Positions 26,137 to 35,500 of a stretch of 64,000 bases of DNA are shown piece after piece. The notes under the pieces are model-generated. The model saw only the letters and a program-made list of their open reading frames with translations, was not told the DNA's origin and did not search any database. Made by a program: the position numbers and the translations under genes. The number at the start of each line of letters is the position of its first letter. Position 1 is the stretch's first letter. Source of the DNA: CAVVIO01 sp963748095 (GTDB lineage Bacteria > Bacteroidota > Bacteroidia > Bacteroidales > UBA10428). The stretch lies in NCBI GenBank assembly GCA_963748095.1, contig CAVVIO010000024.1:1-64000 (forward strand), in the 5' to 3' direction.

Positions 26137-26925
26137 ATGTTACAACAATTAATACAACCCTCACCACTATTAAGACAATTTATTCACTACTATTATGTGG
26201 TTGAAACCAACCAGACATGTGATTTTCTGAAATCACAGAGAGTATATCCACATGGAAATATCATCCTGGTATTTCACTACCGGAATCCTTCCTTAATAAA
26301 AAGAACCGGTGATTTGCCTTACATCGAACCACAAACGGTGATTTGCGGCCAGCAAACAGGTTATTATGATCTGGCACTTTCGGGAAAAACAGGAATGATT
26401 TTCGTAGTATTTGCACCTTTCGGTGCAGGAGCGTTTTTTAAAATGCCAATGAATGAGATTATCAATAAAAATAACCGGTTTGAAGACGTCATAGGAAAAG
26501 AATCGGAAATACTGGAAGACAAAATACAAAATGCAAAGAAAGTATCAGAAAAGATTAAGATCATAGATGATTTTTTAATTCAAAAACTATCTCATAATTA
26601 TACTTATCACGAACAAATTCTTAAGGCATTTGGCACTATTAAACAATTTAATGGACAAGTATCTGTGAAACAATTGGCTGATACAGCCTGCCTGGGGAAG
26701 AAACAATTTGAAAGAAAATTTGCAGCATTCGTGGGACTATACCCTAAATCTTATCTCCGCATTGTGCGCTTTCAGAACTTATTAAAAAGAACAAATCAAA
26801 ACGATAAATTAATTTCCCTGGCTCTGGATAACGGATATTACGATCAGTCACATTTCATTCATGATTTTAAATCATTTACAGGTGTAACTCCAGGTGTTTT
26901 TTTTGAAAATCAAAAGAATTCCTGA
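26137..26925 (+). CDS. AraC family transcriptional regulator
   Basis: 262 residues from the ATG at 26137, which follows AAAAGGA. Upstream in-frame starts fall within the operon terminator and were rejected. The N-terminal half (LLRQFIHYYYVVE, VYPHGNIILVFHY, GMIFVVFAPFGAGAFFKMP) resembles the DUF6597-type sensor domain of Bacteroidota AraC proteins. The C-terminal half has two HTH motifs (VSVKQLADTACLGKKQFERKF, and ISLALDNGYYDQSHFIHDFKSFTGVTPG). It probably regulates nearby or distant genes; no target site was identified. A separate gene from the oxidase operon. Confidence 0.88.
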   Translation: MLQQLIQPSPLLRQFIHYYYVVETNQTCDFLKSQRVYPHGNIILVFHYRNPSLIKRTGDLPYIEPQTVICGQQTGYYDLALSGKTGMIFVVFAPFGAGAFFKMPMNEIINKNNRFEDVIGKESEILEDKIQNAKKVSEKIKIIDDFLIQKLSHNYTYHEQILKAFGTIKQFNGQVSVKQLADTACLGKKQFERKFAAFVGLYPKSYLRIVRFQNLLKRTNQNDKLISLALDNGYYDQSHFIHDFKSFTGVTPGVFFENQKNS

Positions 26926-26973
26926 CAAGTTCGGAAAGTCTCTTTTTTACAATTCCAGATAATTTCCACACAT

Positions 26974-26981
26974 TATATTTG
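26974..26981 (+). promoter_or_regulatory. Candidate -7 box upstream of the AlkD-like gene
   Basis: TATATTTG matches the TAnnTTTG consensus exactly and lies 15 bp before the ATG at 26997. No clear -33 TTTG element was found at the right distance. Confidence 0.35.
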
Positions 26982-26996
26982 AGAAAAACAAAAACT

Positions 26997-27719
26997 ATGA
27001 TTGATATAGACAAAAAATTTCTGGAGGTAAGGAAATTCTGTGAACAAAATTCCAATCTGGCAAATGTAAAGAAATATTCACGCTATTTCACGGAAGGATA
27101 TGATGCATACGGTCTTGACAGAGAAACACAGGAAACACAGCGTGATATCTGGCTGGAAGAATGGAAAAATGAAATGACCCCGGAAGATTACTTGTTGCTG
27201 GGAGATAAACTGGTAAGTACCGGGAAATATGAAGAAGCCAGTTATGCTATTAGGTTTATGGCCAGCTTTAAGGATAAATTAAACAGTAGCTATTTCAATA
27301 AAATCGGTCGCTGGCTGGATAAAGGAATTGTTAACTGGGGACATACAGATGTGCTTAGTTCACTTATTTTAAGCAATTATTTTACAAATAATCTTATTGA
27401 GTTGCATGCGTTAAAGGAATGGTGTCATTCGACCTCCAAATGGAAACGACGGGCTATTCCGGTAATACTGATTGATGTATTGAAAAGTGGCATGAAACCT
27501 GAAAATATGCTTGAAATTATAGACCCTATTATGACGGATACGGAGAAATTTGTTCAAAAAGGATTAGGATGGTTCCTTAGGGAATTATGGAAAGTGTATC
27601 CTGACATTACAGAAAAATTTTTATTGAAATGGAAAGATACCTGTGGGCGGATAATTATTCAATATGCAACCGAAAAAATGGATCAGAACCAGAAAACTAA
27701 ATTCAAAAAAACAAAATAA
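26997..27719 (+). CDS. DNA alkylation repair protein, AlkD-like
   Basis: 240 residues from the ATG at 26997; a TTG 18 bp upstream would add six residues but overlaps the -7-like box. The protein is all-helical with HEAT-like repeats, and shows segments typical of the DNA alkylation repair family (DIVNWGHTDVLSS-like VNWGHTDVLSSLIL, STSKWKRRAIPVILIDVLKSG, FVQKGLGWFLRELWKVYP). Members flip-free excise bulky N3/N7-alkylpurines in Bacillus AlkD, but this subgroup is not fully characterised. No signal peptide, so it is cytoplasmic. It is followed 11 bp later by an exported NTF2-like gene, perhaps co-transcribed. Confidence 0.78.
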   Translation: MIDIDKKFLEVRKFCEQNSNLANVKKYSRYFTEGYDAYGLDRETQETQRDIWLEEWKNEMTPEDYLLLGDKLVSTGKYEEASYAIRFMASFKDKLNSSYFNKIGRWLDKGIVNWGHTDVLSSLILSNYFTNNLIELHALKEWCHSTSKWKRRAIPVILIDVLKSGMKPENMLEIIDPIMTDTEKFVQKGLGWFLRELWKVYPDITEKFLLKWKDTCGRIIIQYATEKMDQNQKTKFKKTK

Positions 27720-27730
27720 TAATTCAACCT

Positions 27731-28216
27731 ATGAAAAATACAAAAACTAATCTTTGCCTTTTTATTCTTATGACTGCACTCACATCCGGAATATATGCCC
27801 AGGAACTCTCGGAACAACAGAAAAATTTAATCTCAACTGAACTACATATTGTCTTCAGAAAAAATATCAGGGCGGGTGAAAACCTTGATATTAAAGAAAT
27901 GATAAATGCAGTTGACGATAATTACAAAGCCGGTTTTATTACTAACGGTATATATTATCCTACTTTTGATTCACTTATGACGGTGTTTAGTACAAATATC
28001 CGGGGTATAAGCGGGCAGAAAATAAATATCCGTAAAGAGAATATTACTGTTTTGTCTGCCGATCTTGCTTTAATTACGGCCTTAGGGAAATCGGAAGTAT
28101 ATCTTGAATCTGGAACAGTATTTTCGATTGCAATAGCCTGGTCGTTTGTTTATAAAAAAATTAACGGTAACTGGAAAGTAATCTATTCACATCAATCAGG
28201 CAGGAAAATAGATTAG
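27731..28216 (+). CDS. Exported SnoaL/NTF2-like protein
   Basis: 161 residues with a signal peptide cleaved near IYAQELSE (about residue 23). The rest resembles an NTF2-like cone: a long first helix (LISTELHIVFRKNIRAG), INAVDDNYKAGFITNGIYYPTFDSLM, and closing strands AIAWSFVYKKINGNWKVIYSHQS. That last strand pattern is typical of SnoaL-like/DUF4440 folds. Enzymatic role unknown; these folds serve many uses. It is 11 bp after the AlkD-like gene and followed by a possible terminator. Confidence 0.7.
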   Translation: MKNTKTNLCLFILMTALTSGIYAQELSEQQKNLISTELHIVFRKNIRAGENLDIKEMINAVDDNYKAGFITNGIYYPTFDSLMTVFSTNIRGISGQKINIRKENITVLSADLALITALGKSEVYLESGTVFSIAIAWSFVYKKINGNWKVIYSHQSGRKID

Positions 28217-28242
28217 AAATACAACAATACCGGACGCATAAA

Positions 28243-28270
28243 AGATTATCATATAATTTTAAGATAATCT
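28243..28270 (+). terminator. Possible terminator after the NTF2-like gene
   Basis: AGATTATC and GATAATCT form an 8-bp perfect stem with a 12-nt AT-rich loop, 26 bp after the stop codon. The T-run after it is short (CCTTTATT), so strength is uncertain. Confidence 0.45.
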
Positions 28271-28704
28271 CCTTTATTATATATCTGTATAATAAATACA
28301 GCGGGATAAATTTTTTATCAAGTTCTTTCTGAAAAAACTCCGTCCCGATAGTTGTTTCACAATGTCCATTTCACGCTAAAATTATACTGGTTAAATATTT
28401 ATTATAACCCGAAACAATCACTAAGACAGTTTACAGGCAATGAATTCCGATAAAATCCGAAATCACTGGTGATTAAAATCATTGAAAAAAGCCTAAAATC
28501 TGCACAACTACATTGTATACGTTCCGTATATAGTTAACAACAAGTCAATATAAAAGATGATTTTATCTGAATATGTTCACTATCGAACACACATTGTTTC
28601 GCAACCGTTCACTTTTAATATTTGTTAAATTCCATATTTTGTTTTTAACAATTTGATATTCTGATTTTTACAAAAGTTGGCACAATATGTGAATAAAACC
28701 AAAC
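28271..28704. other. Intergenic region without a gene
   Basis: About 430 bp, AT-rich. No gene or strong hairpin was seen. It must hold the promoter of the small exported repeat protein at 28705. Confidence 0.5.
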
Positions 28705-29157
28705 ATGAAACAAAAAATTAATCAAATGCATCAGATCATGAAAACACTAAAGAATACTTCAGGAATAACAAAAAAGATGATAGCTGTTTTTGTTGGATTT
28801 GCAATGATGGTTTTAACTGCTTACGGGCAATTTTCAATTCACAATATTCAATTGGGTAAAATACTTTTATCATCGGAATATATGGGTAGTATATCAAATA
28901 GCATGGCAGATGAAGAATCCATGTCGGTAGAAAACTGGATGACCAACTATAAAAGCTGGGAGATAAATAACTCAGGGGAAAATAATCTTATCAGTGAAGA
29001 GAGTGAAAAAACAATGAAAGTAGAAAGCTGGATGTTAAAGAAATTTGATATCAAAACAGACAATCAGATATTTACTGATCCGGTGGATGACAACACAAAA
29101 GTTGAAAACTGGATGTTGAACCTGAAAGACTGGTCAGTAACGAAAAAGTGCAAATAA
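28705..29157 (+). CDS. Small exported protein with three V-E-(N/S)-W-M repeats, function unknown
   Basis: 150 residues; in-frame starts at 28705 and 28738 are possible, and the later one (MKTLKNTSGITKK) gives a more usual signal peptide ending near TAYGQF. After it come three units: SVENWMTNYKSWEI (about 72-85), KVESWMLKKFDI (about 104-115) and KVENWMLNLKDWSV (about 132-145), spaced 28-32 residues apart by acidic linkers. The repeats are short amphipathic stretches with paired Trp. I cannot assign a family. It stands alone between a long intergenic region and a TAGGTT repeat plus terminator, so it is a self-contained transcription unit. Confidence 0.7.
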   Translation: MKQKINQMHQIMKTLKNTSGITKKMIAVFVGFAMMVLTAYGQFSIHNIQLGKILLSSEYMGSISNSMADEESMSVENWMTNYKSWEINNSGENNLISEESEKTMKVESWMLKKFDIKTDNQIFTDPVDDNTKVENWMLNLKDWSVTKKCK

Positions 29158-29163
29158 TGGATT

Positions 29164-29206
29164 TAGGTTTATATAGGGTTTAGGTTTATAATAGGTTAAT
29201 TAGGTT
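29164..29206 (+). repeat. TAGGTT short repeat tract
   Basis: TAGGTT occurs at 29164, 29181, 29192 and 29201, with a TAGGGTT variant at 29174. The units are 7-11 bp apart and fill the short 3' region between the VENWM gene and its terminator. Telomere-like in look only. Confidence 0.55.
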
Positions 29207-29217
29207 AAATAAGAATA

Positions 29218-29242
29218 AAGCTGTCTATGGACAGCTTTTTTT
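29218..29242 (+). terminator. Terminator after the VENWM-repeat gene
   Basis: AAGCTGTC-TATG-GACAGCTT followed by TTTTT. The T-run touches the stop codon of the convergent rmuC gene, so the stem may serve both strands. Confidence 0.85.
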
Positions 29243-30530
29243 ATTCTTCAATCCGTGTTGCCCTCTCAATAACTGCTTTGGGTATTTCTTTTTTAGTTTT
29301 TAATCCAAGTTCTTTCAGGTCCTCGGCCCTTTTAACCAGGTTTCCCTTTCCGGCCGACAACTTATTCATAGCATCTTCATAACTTTTTTGGGTAGTTTTC
29401 AGCTTATTACCCACATCGATCAGGTCACTTACCAATCCTACAAATTTATCATACATATCTCCGCTTTTTTGTGCTATTAGCTGGGCATTGTTACTTTGAT
29501 ATTCCTGCCGCCACATGCTTTCCACCATCTTCAGGGCTGCTATAAGATTGGTAGGACTAATCAGCAGTATCCTGCGATCGTATGCAAAATTCCAGAGTTC
29601 GGGCTCTTGCTGGATAGCAAGGTAATATGCAGGTTCTACAGGTAAAAACATCATCACAAAGTCGAGGCTGTGAATTGAGTAAATATCCTGGTAATTTTTA
29701 CTGCTCAAATCGATGATGTGGTTTTTTATGGATTGAATATGATTTTTCAGTTCTTTTTCCTGTAGCCCGGGATCGTCAGTAGCCGTATACTTTTCGTAAG
29801 CTGTTAATGAAACTTTCGAATCGACAATGATACTGCGCTCGCCGGGATAGGAAACTATCACATCGGGTTGCAAGCGTTTGCCTTCCTGATCAGTATAGGA
29901 TTGTTGTATGAAATATTCACGATCTTTCACCAATCCCGATTTTTCCAGAATACTTTCAAGAATTACTTCCCCCCAGTTACCCTGGGTTTTCGATTCACCT
30001 TTCAGCGCCCGGGTGAGGTTACTGGCTTCTTTACTTACCTGTTGATTCAATTCGGCCAGCCTTTTTACTTCTTCCTTTAATGAGAACCTCTGTTGTGCTT
30101 CCTTATCGTATGTTTCTTCTACCTTTTTCTGAAAATCCCTGATTTTCTCTCCCAGGGGTTTCAACAGCTGGTCAAGGCTTGTTTTATTTTGTTCAGTGAA
30201 TTTTTTTGTTTTTTCTTCCAGTATTTCATTTGCCAGGTTTTTAAATTCAATTGAGAACCGTTCCTGAAGCTGTTCTACTTCTTTTTTTTGTAAAACCAGC
30301 TTTTCCTCCAGGTTTTTATTATCAGCAGTTCTTGATGCTAATTGTCCGTGTAGTTCGAACAGAGCCGACTCTTTTTCATTCATCTGATTTTTAAGTTCAC
30401 TATATTGCTGTGAAATGGAATTGATTTTTTCTTCATATATCCTGCTATCGCTGGCGGAACGGTTTTTCAGAATAAACCAGATTCCGGCAGCACCGAGTGC
30501 AATTCCCAAAATAAAAAACAATATTTCCAT
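29241..30530 (-). CDS. rmuC: RmuC family DNA recombination protein
   Basis: 429 residues. An N-terminal membrane helix (ILFFILGIALGAAGIWFILK) leads into a long coiled coil rich in Lys/Glu/Gln (about 30-180), then the RmuC nuclease-like domain: QGNWGEVILESILEKSGL, LQPDVIVSYPGERSIIVDSKVSL, and YAYDRRILLISPTNLIAAL-like FAYDRRILLISPTNLIA. The D...DSK arrangement suits the PD-(D/E)xK fold proposed for the family. RmuC limits inversions between short inverted repeats in E. coli. It is transcribed alone, bounded by terminators on both sides. Confidence 0.93.
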   Translation of the reverse strand: MEILFFILGIALGAAGIWFILKNRSASDSRIYEEKINSISQQYSELKNQMNEKESALFELHGQLASRTADNKNLEEKLVLQKKEVEQLQERFSIEFKNLANEILEEKTKKFTEQNKTSLDQLLKPLGEKIRDFQKKVEETYDKEAQQRFSLKEEVKRLAELNQQVSKEASNLTRALKGESKTQGNWGEVILESILEKSGLVKDREYFIQQSYTDQEGKRLQPDVIVSYPGERSIIVDSKVSLTAYEKYTATDDPGLQEKELKNHIQSIKNHIIDLSSKNYQDIYSIHSLDFVMMFLPVEPAYYLAIQQEPELWNFAYDRRILLISPTNLIAALKMVESMWRQEYQSNNAQLIAQKSGDMYDKFVGLVSDLIDVGNKLKTTQKSYEDAMNKLSAGKGNLVKRAEDLKELGLKTKKEIPKAVIERATRIEE

Positions 30531-30574
30531 GAGTTTCGTTTTAAATCAAGTTTAAAGTTAGGCATTAAATTAAA

Positions 30575-30607
30575 CAAAAAAAGTCCACCAAACGGCAGAC
30601 TTTTTTG
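30575..30607 (-). terminator. Terminator after the ferredoxin gene
   Basis: On the minus strand AAAAAAGTC, then a GC-containing imperfect stem, then GACTTTTTTT forms a hairpin with a closing T-run, 22 bp after the ferredoxin stop. It separates that gene from rmuC. Confidence 0.75.
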
Positions 30608-30628
30608 TTTTTTATGCTGAATGAACTA

Positions 30629-30796
30629 CTATTCCGGACTGATACATTCTACCGGACAAACGTCAGCACAAGCACCACAGTCAGTACATAACTCAGGATC
30701 AATTTTATAAATATCTCCTTCAGAAATTGCTTCAGCAGGACATTCGTCAATGCATGTACCGCAAGCTGTGCATTCGTCACTAATTACATAAGCCAT
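30629..30796 (-). CDS. 2[4Fe-4S] ferredoxin
   Basis: 55 residues starting MAYVISDECTACGTCIDECP and ending VCPVECISPE. Two classical CxxCxxCxxxCP clusters are present (CTACGTCIDECP and CTDCGACADVCP), so it is a clostridial-type low-potential electron carrier in the cytoplasm. Length is exactly that of the family. An exact -7 box lies 32 bp upstream and a terminator 22 bp downstream, which marks a one-gene transcript. Its redox partner is not evident in the window; pyruvate or other oxidoreductases are typical users. Confidence 0.95.
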   Translation of the reverse strand: MAYVISDECTACGTCIDECPAEAISEGDIYKIDPELCTDCGACADVCPVECISPE

Positions 30797-30827
30797 AATT
30801 CAAAATTTTAATTTTTAAAACAAAGGA

Positions 30828-30835
30828 CAAAAATA
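30828..30835 (-). promoter_or_regulatory. Candidate -7 box of the ferredoxin gene
   Basis: On the minus strand TATTTTTG, an exact match to TAnnTTTG, 31 bp before the ferredoxin ATG. A -33 TTTG was not found at the usual spacing. Confidence 0.4.
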
Positions 30836-30929
30836 TATTTATTTTATTTATTCGTTGAGAAAAATGTTGTGAATATTATTATTTGGAATTATTTTAAATA
30901 ATTATTCTTATTGCTTTACATACAGCCTG

Positions 30930-32120
30930 TTAGTCTGTCAAAAATGAAACTGCCAGCCATGCCATCGTCTTCATTCCGGTTTCAAGTGCTGATTCGTCAA
31001 CATTAAAAGCAGAGGAATGAAGCGGCGAAGATAGTGTTCCTTTTTTATCCATAATACCCAGGCGATAAAATGTTGACGGATACTTTTGGGAATAATAGGC
31101 AAAATCTTCAGCAGTCATTCGGATATCCAGATTAACCACATTTGTATCACCAAGCATTTGTCGCGCTATCTGCATCGATTTCATTGTTATCTCTTCATTA
31201 TTTACCAGGTAAGGATACCCCCCCATAATATTTACATCACAACTCCCTCCCATTCCTTCAGCAATCGACTGTGCCATTTTCACTATTTTTTCGTGTGCTT
31301 TTATACGCCATGTTTCGTTTAAAGTTCGAAAAGTACCCTCAATTTTTACTACATCGGGAATAACGTTGGTAGCACCTTTTGCCTCTACTTTTCCAAAAGA
31401 AAGAACCGAAGGAATAAGTGTATTTGCATGACGGCTTACGATTTGCTGCAATGCAACAATTATATGTGAGGCTATCAGCACCGGATCGATAAGCTGGTGA
31501 GGGATGGCCGCATGCCCTCCTTTCCCGTTCACTGTTATGTAAATTTCGTCGGTAGAAGCCATATACATTCCCGGTTTAAATCCCACCTTACCCGCTTCCA
31601 GCCCCGGTAACACATGCTGGCCTATGATAATGTCCGGTTTCGGATTATCAAGGGCTCCTTCCTGCATCATTAATTTTGCGCCACCGGGGAGTTTTTCTTC
31701 TCCAGGTTGAAAAATTAATAAGACAGTACCTTCCCATTCATTCCGCAGTTCATTCAGGATACGTGCTGTACCTAATAACGAAGAAGTATGTACATCGTGC
31801 CCGCAGGCATGCATAACGCCGTCATTTACCGATTTAAACGGAATATCGTTTTGTTCTGTAATGGGAAGTGCATCCATATCGGCACGAAGTGCTATGGTTC
31901 TTTTCCCGGGATTTTTTCCTGCTATTGTGCCAATTATACCGGTCTTTACATAACCTTTTTTATATGTTATTCCATAATCATCTAATTTCCGGGTAACAAA
32001 ACCAGAAGTTTCATATTCTTCAAATGATAGTTCGGGATGCTGGTGAATATGCCTTCTGATATCCACAATTTCAGGTAAATATTGTTTTGCCAGTTCTTCT
32101 ATTTTTGTTTTTAAATCCAT
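30930..32120 (-). CDS. M20 family amidohydrolase (N-acyl-amino-acid or hippurate hydrolase type)
   Basis: 396 residues, no signal peptide. The dinuclear metal motifs of M20D peptidases are visible: ALRADMDALPI, MHACGHDVHTSSLLG, IFQPGEEKLPGGAKLM, and GQHVLPGLEAG. The dimerisation lid is in the middle, and the C-terminal metal ligand is probably in SSPLHSSAF. Members remove acyl groups from amino acids or hydrolyse similar amides. The exact substrate is not predictable. It begins 5 bp after the half-size TSUP gene and so is likely the last gene of a three-gene transcript. Confidence 0.9.
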   Translation of the reverse strand: MDLKTKIEELAKQYLPEIVDIRRHIHQHPELSFEEYETSGFVTRKLDDYGITYKKGYVKTGIIGTIAGKNPGKRTIALRADMDALPITEQNDIPFKSVNDGVMHACGHDVHTSSLLGTARILNELRNEWEGTVLLIFQPGEEKLPGGAKLMMQEGALDNPKPDIIIGQHVLPGLEAGKVGFKPGMYMASTDEIYITVNGKGGHAAIPHQLIDPVLIASHIIVALQQIVSRHANTLIPSVLSFGKVEAKGATNVIPDVVKIEGTFRTLNETWRIKAHEKIVKMAQSIAEGMGGSCDVNIMGGYPYLVNNEEITMKSMQIARQMLGDTNVVNLDIRMTAEDFAYYSQKYPSTFYRLGIMDKKGTLSSPLHSSAFNVDESALETGMKTMAWLAVSFLTD

Positions 32121-32125
32121 GAAAT

Positions 32126-32494
32126 TTATTTTTCTAAAATCATTTTTATACCCACCAACAACATCAGAATACCAAATATTTTTCGCAATATTTTATCAGG
32201 TAAGTGTACCGAAAGAAGCGATCCGAAATAACTTCCTAAAACAAATGCAATGATAAGAACAAGGGCAAATTTATAATTTACATATCCACCCTTATTATAG
32301 TTCATTACAGCCAGGATTCCAACAGGAAAAAGTAATACAGCCAGGCTGGTTCCCTGTGCCTGATGTTGTGTCATACCAAAAATAAAAACCAGTGCGGGAA
32401 CTATTACAATCCCCCCTCCCACCCCCAGGGCACCAGCAATAATTCCAGCAGAAATGCCAACTACGACAAGGGTGATAATATCGGTTATTTCCAT
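32126..32494 (-). CDS. Half-size TSUP (TauE/SafE) family membrane protein
   Basis: 122 residues with about four membrane helices. The motif GVGGGIVIVPALVFIFG and the later QAQGTSLAVLLFPVG are the family signature that appears once per half in the full 250-residue proteins. Here only one half is present, with intact ends and good fit to neighbours (9 bp after the preceding gene, 5 bp before the next). It probably works as a homodimer. Short members are common in Bacteroidota as far as I know. TSUP proteins export sulfite, sulfonates or other small anions; the substrate is unknown here. Confidence 0.85.
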   Translation of the reverse strand: MEITDIITLVVVGISAGIIAGALGVGGGIVIVPALVFIFGMTQHQAQGTSLAVLLFPVGILAVMNYNKGGYVNYKFALVLIIAFVLGSYFGSLLSVHLPDKILRKIFGILMLLVGIKMILEK

Positions 32495-32503
32495 AAATCT
32501 TTT

Positions 32504-35500
32504 TTAAAAATCGAGTGCCAGTGATAAATAAAATATACGAGGGAGTATCTGGTAATTATTAATACCCCATGCCCAGTCGAGACGAACAAAATATCCAAAA
32601 AGTTGCGAACGTACTCCAAATCCATATCCGGCGACTATCGGGTTATTATTTGTATCTATTGTCACCTTAACCGGACCCTGTTTTACAATATCGTAATCAT
32701 AGGCATTTTGTCCCGACCATGGAGTGTTGCCCGACCATGCTGTTCCAATATCGAAAAATCCGATAACCTGGAAATTTTCAAAAAAGCTATTGCTCAATGG
32801 ATAATTCATGAAATACCGGATGATTGGCCAGCGTATTTCCGAATTGATAAGAGCAAAACTTTCACCGTTGCGTATATTTTGAGAAAAACCTCTCATATTG
32901 GTTGCTACCGCCTGATAAGCATAATTTCTGGTAGGATTAATACGAATATCTGTATTAAAAGTACTATGTTTTAAAGGTGTAATATTCGTCCAGTTATCTA
33001 CCCCGCCCAGGTAATAAATTAACCGGCTGCTCCCTAAAGAAGTACTGGCAGCAAAACGGTTAGCCCAGATAAGACTGCGATGGAGACGTATATATTTTCT
33101 GAAATCGACCCCCAGAACAATCAGGTTATCGAATTTATCGTTTACTTCCTGATATAATTCAGCGAAAACTTTTGAACGCGTCCCAGTATAAAGGTTGATT
33201 CCCAATGAGCGGGTGTTGTCAAATATATACTCCATCTTAAATCCGGCCCAGGTTTTATTGATATCGGGTTTATCAAGATTATTCGGATCGGTTGAGAGGT
33301 AAACAGTATGGTCGTTACGAACACTTAATGTGCGTACCCATGCAGATACCTGGTTAAACGGATACCGAAAAACCAATGATATTTCGTGCGTATATGTTTT
33401 TATAAGAGAAGTGTTATTCACAACATTTTTAAATACCTGGCGATGAAAAACAAATTGTTTATCCAGTCTATCTTTCAGGTCTTCAATGCTCAAAAGATAT
33501 TCATTACTATCAAAATCCAACGGAAAACGCATTCCCCCGACTATTTTATAATTCTCGAACAAATCTTTTGACCCGATTTTAAACAAGAGGTTTGTTCCTG
33601 GGTTGAAATACACAGCACCGCCTGTAAATGCCTGGTAAGAAGCATTCAAAAAACTGAAATCTACCTGATTTACCAGGTAGTTCTGATAAAAAGTCGTCTG
33701 ATATATTCTTATTTTGGGACGTTTACTTTTTGTTGTATCTGCTGTAATTTCTATGCCTTCTTTTTTGAATTTATTCTGGTAATAATTGAGTTTCTCCGTT
33801 TCGAAAATATAATTATTTATATCAATAGGGGCTTCATCCAGTCTAAGCGTATCCTTTTCCGGTGTAACCAGCATGTTGTTTTTAAAATCCTGAATACTAA
33901 CAACTGTTTTCTTAATGTTCCGAATGCTGTCTTCAGATACCAGTTTTTTGGTAAGCTGTTTTCTGAATGCAGTAATTTTAATATCCTTACTGTTTAGAGG
34001 TTCGTCTTCCATGGGAACTTCATACATATGATATTTACCGTTACTAAAAAAAATCTCGCCTACTTTCCCTGTTTTCTTGTTATAATCCTGTTCAAGAATA
34101 TTCCTTGAATAATCTGTCAATGGCTGGGTAATGGCATAATAACGGTAATGTATGGTTGTGTCTACAGTACTAATGGTACTGTCGAATTTGGAAACATACC
34201 GGTTTATAATACCCGTTTTATCACTTAGCAAAATGAATTTATTGTGACCGGTCTCATATGGCTGGATTTTATCGATATATTTATTATCGGATAATCGCAT
34301 TAACACTTTGGAGTGGCTCTTATAATCATAAATAAACAGATCTTTATACAGGGCTCTTTTCGTAGTATCCTGTCCACCGGCATTTAAGGTATCCGATAAA
34401 CGATCGGAACTAAAAATGATCTGTGTGGAATTGTTAATGAACCGGGGATCCGAGTCATCGGCAATATCATTCGTTATTTGTTCGTGAGTGGCTGAAGCGA
34501 TATTATATACAAATATATCCGATTTACCCTTTTTAACGGCCGACATGACCAGAAGTGAACCATCATCGGAAAATGAATAACTAAGTACTTTATCAAAATA
34601 TAAAAAGTTGCGTACATCAAGTTTCTTCTCCGCAGGAGAATAATAGTAAAATTTAATACCTCCCTTTTCTTCGGTGAAAAATGTGAGGATTCTGCCGGAA
34701 GGATGCCAGGCCAGCACCGGAATAGAGTAATCGGTAATTTGTTCCAGGTTATTTCCCCTGCGTATTACTTTCTTGCGTTTTCTGGTTTCGGTGTTGTATA
34801 CCCATATCTTATATTTACCTGACTGATTGGTAACATAGGCTATATATTTTCCGTTCGGACTTACTTTTACCCGCTGGTATACAAATTTCTTTTTTGGCTT
34901 TTTAACTATCTGACCCGTTTCAGGCAGTGATTCCCTGTTTGTATCCTGGGTATATATATTGGTATAATAACCCATCCAGTCGTAGGAAAGTTCTTTTAAC
35001 GACATTCCCAATACATAACTGAATCCGGTACTTGAATTTTTATTAATCCGGGTCAGATAAATAATACTGGGAATAACGGATTTCCCATAGGTATCAGCAA
35101 TATATCTCCAGAAAGAATGCCCTGCATATATGGCATCTTCACCTTCCAAACGGTTAAATTTTTCGTACTTACCGGATAAAATACCATCTTTCACCCGGTT
35201 CTCTAACTGAAAATCCCAGTTTTTCGAAATATAGGAGATCAAACCATCGATATACCATTTCGGAAGATTTATGAGAGTAGAGTTTGCTAAGTTATCTTTT
35301 AACTGTGAGCCATAGAGCATTTCAGTAATTAGAACTTTTGCTATGGCCGCAGTAATCTGTTGTTCAAATTTTTGGTAATCTCCTTCGAAATATACAAAAA
35401 CCTTGTTTTTGCTAACAGTAGTAGTCCCTCCGATATTATAATCCACTTTCCCGGTAACCAGGCCAATATTACTTTGCCTGAAGTCCGACAATTTATTATA

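Noticed and set aside
29164..29206. CRISPR or telomere-like array
   Set aside because: Units are far too short and irregularly spaced, with no spacers and no cas genes nearby.
32126..32494. Truncated TSUP transporter as a pseudogene
   Set aside because: Ends are intact and spacing to neighbours is tight; half-size TSUP proteins are a known form, so it was kept as a real gene.
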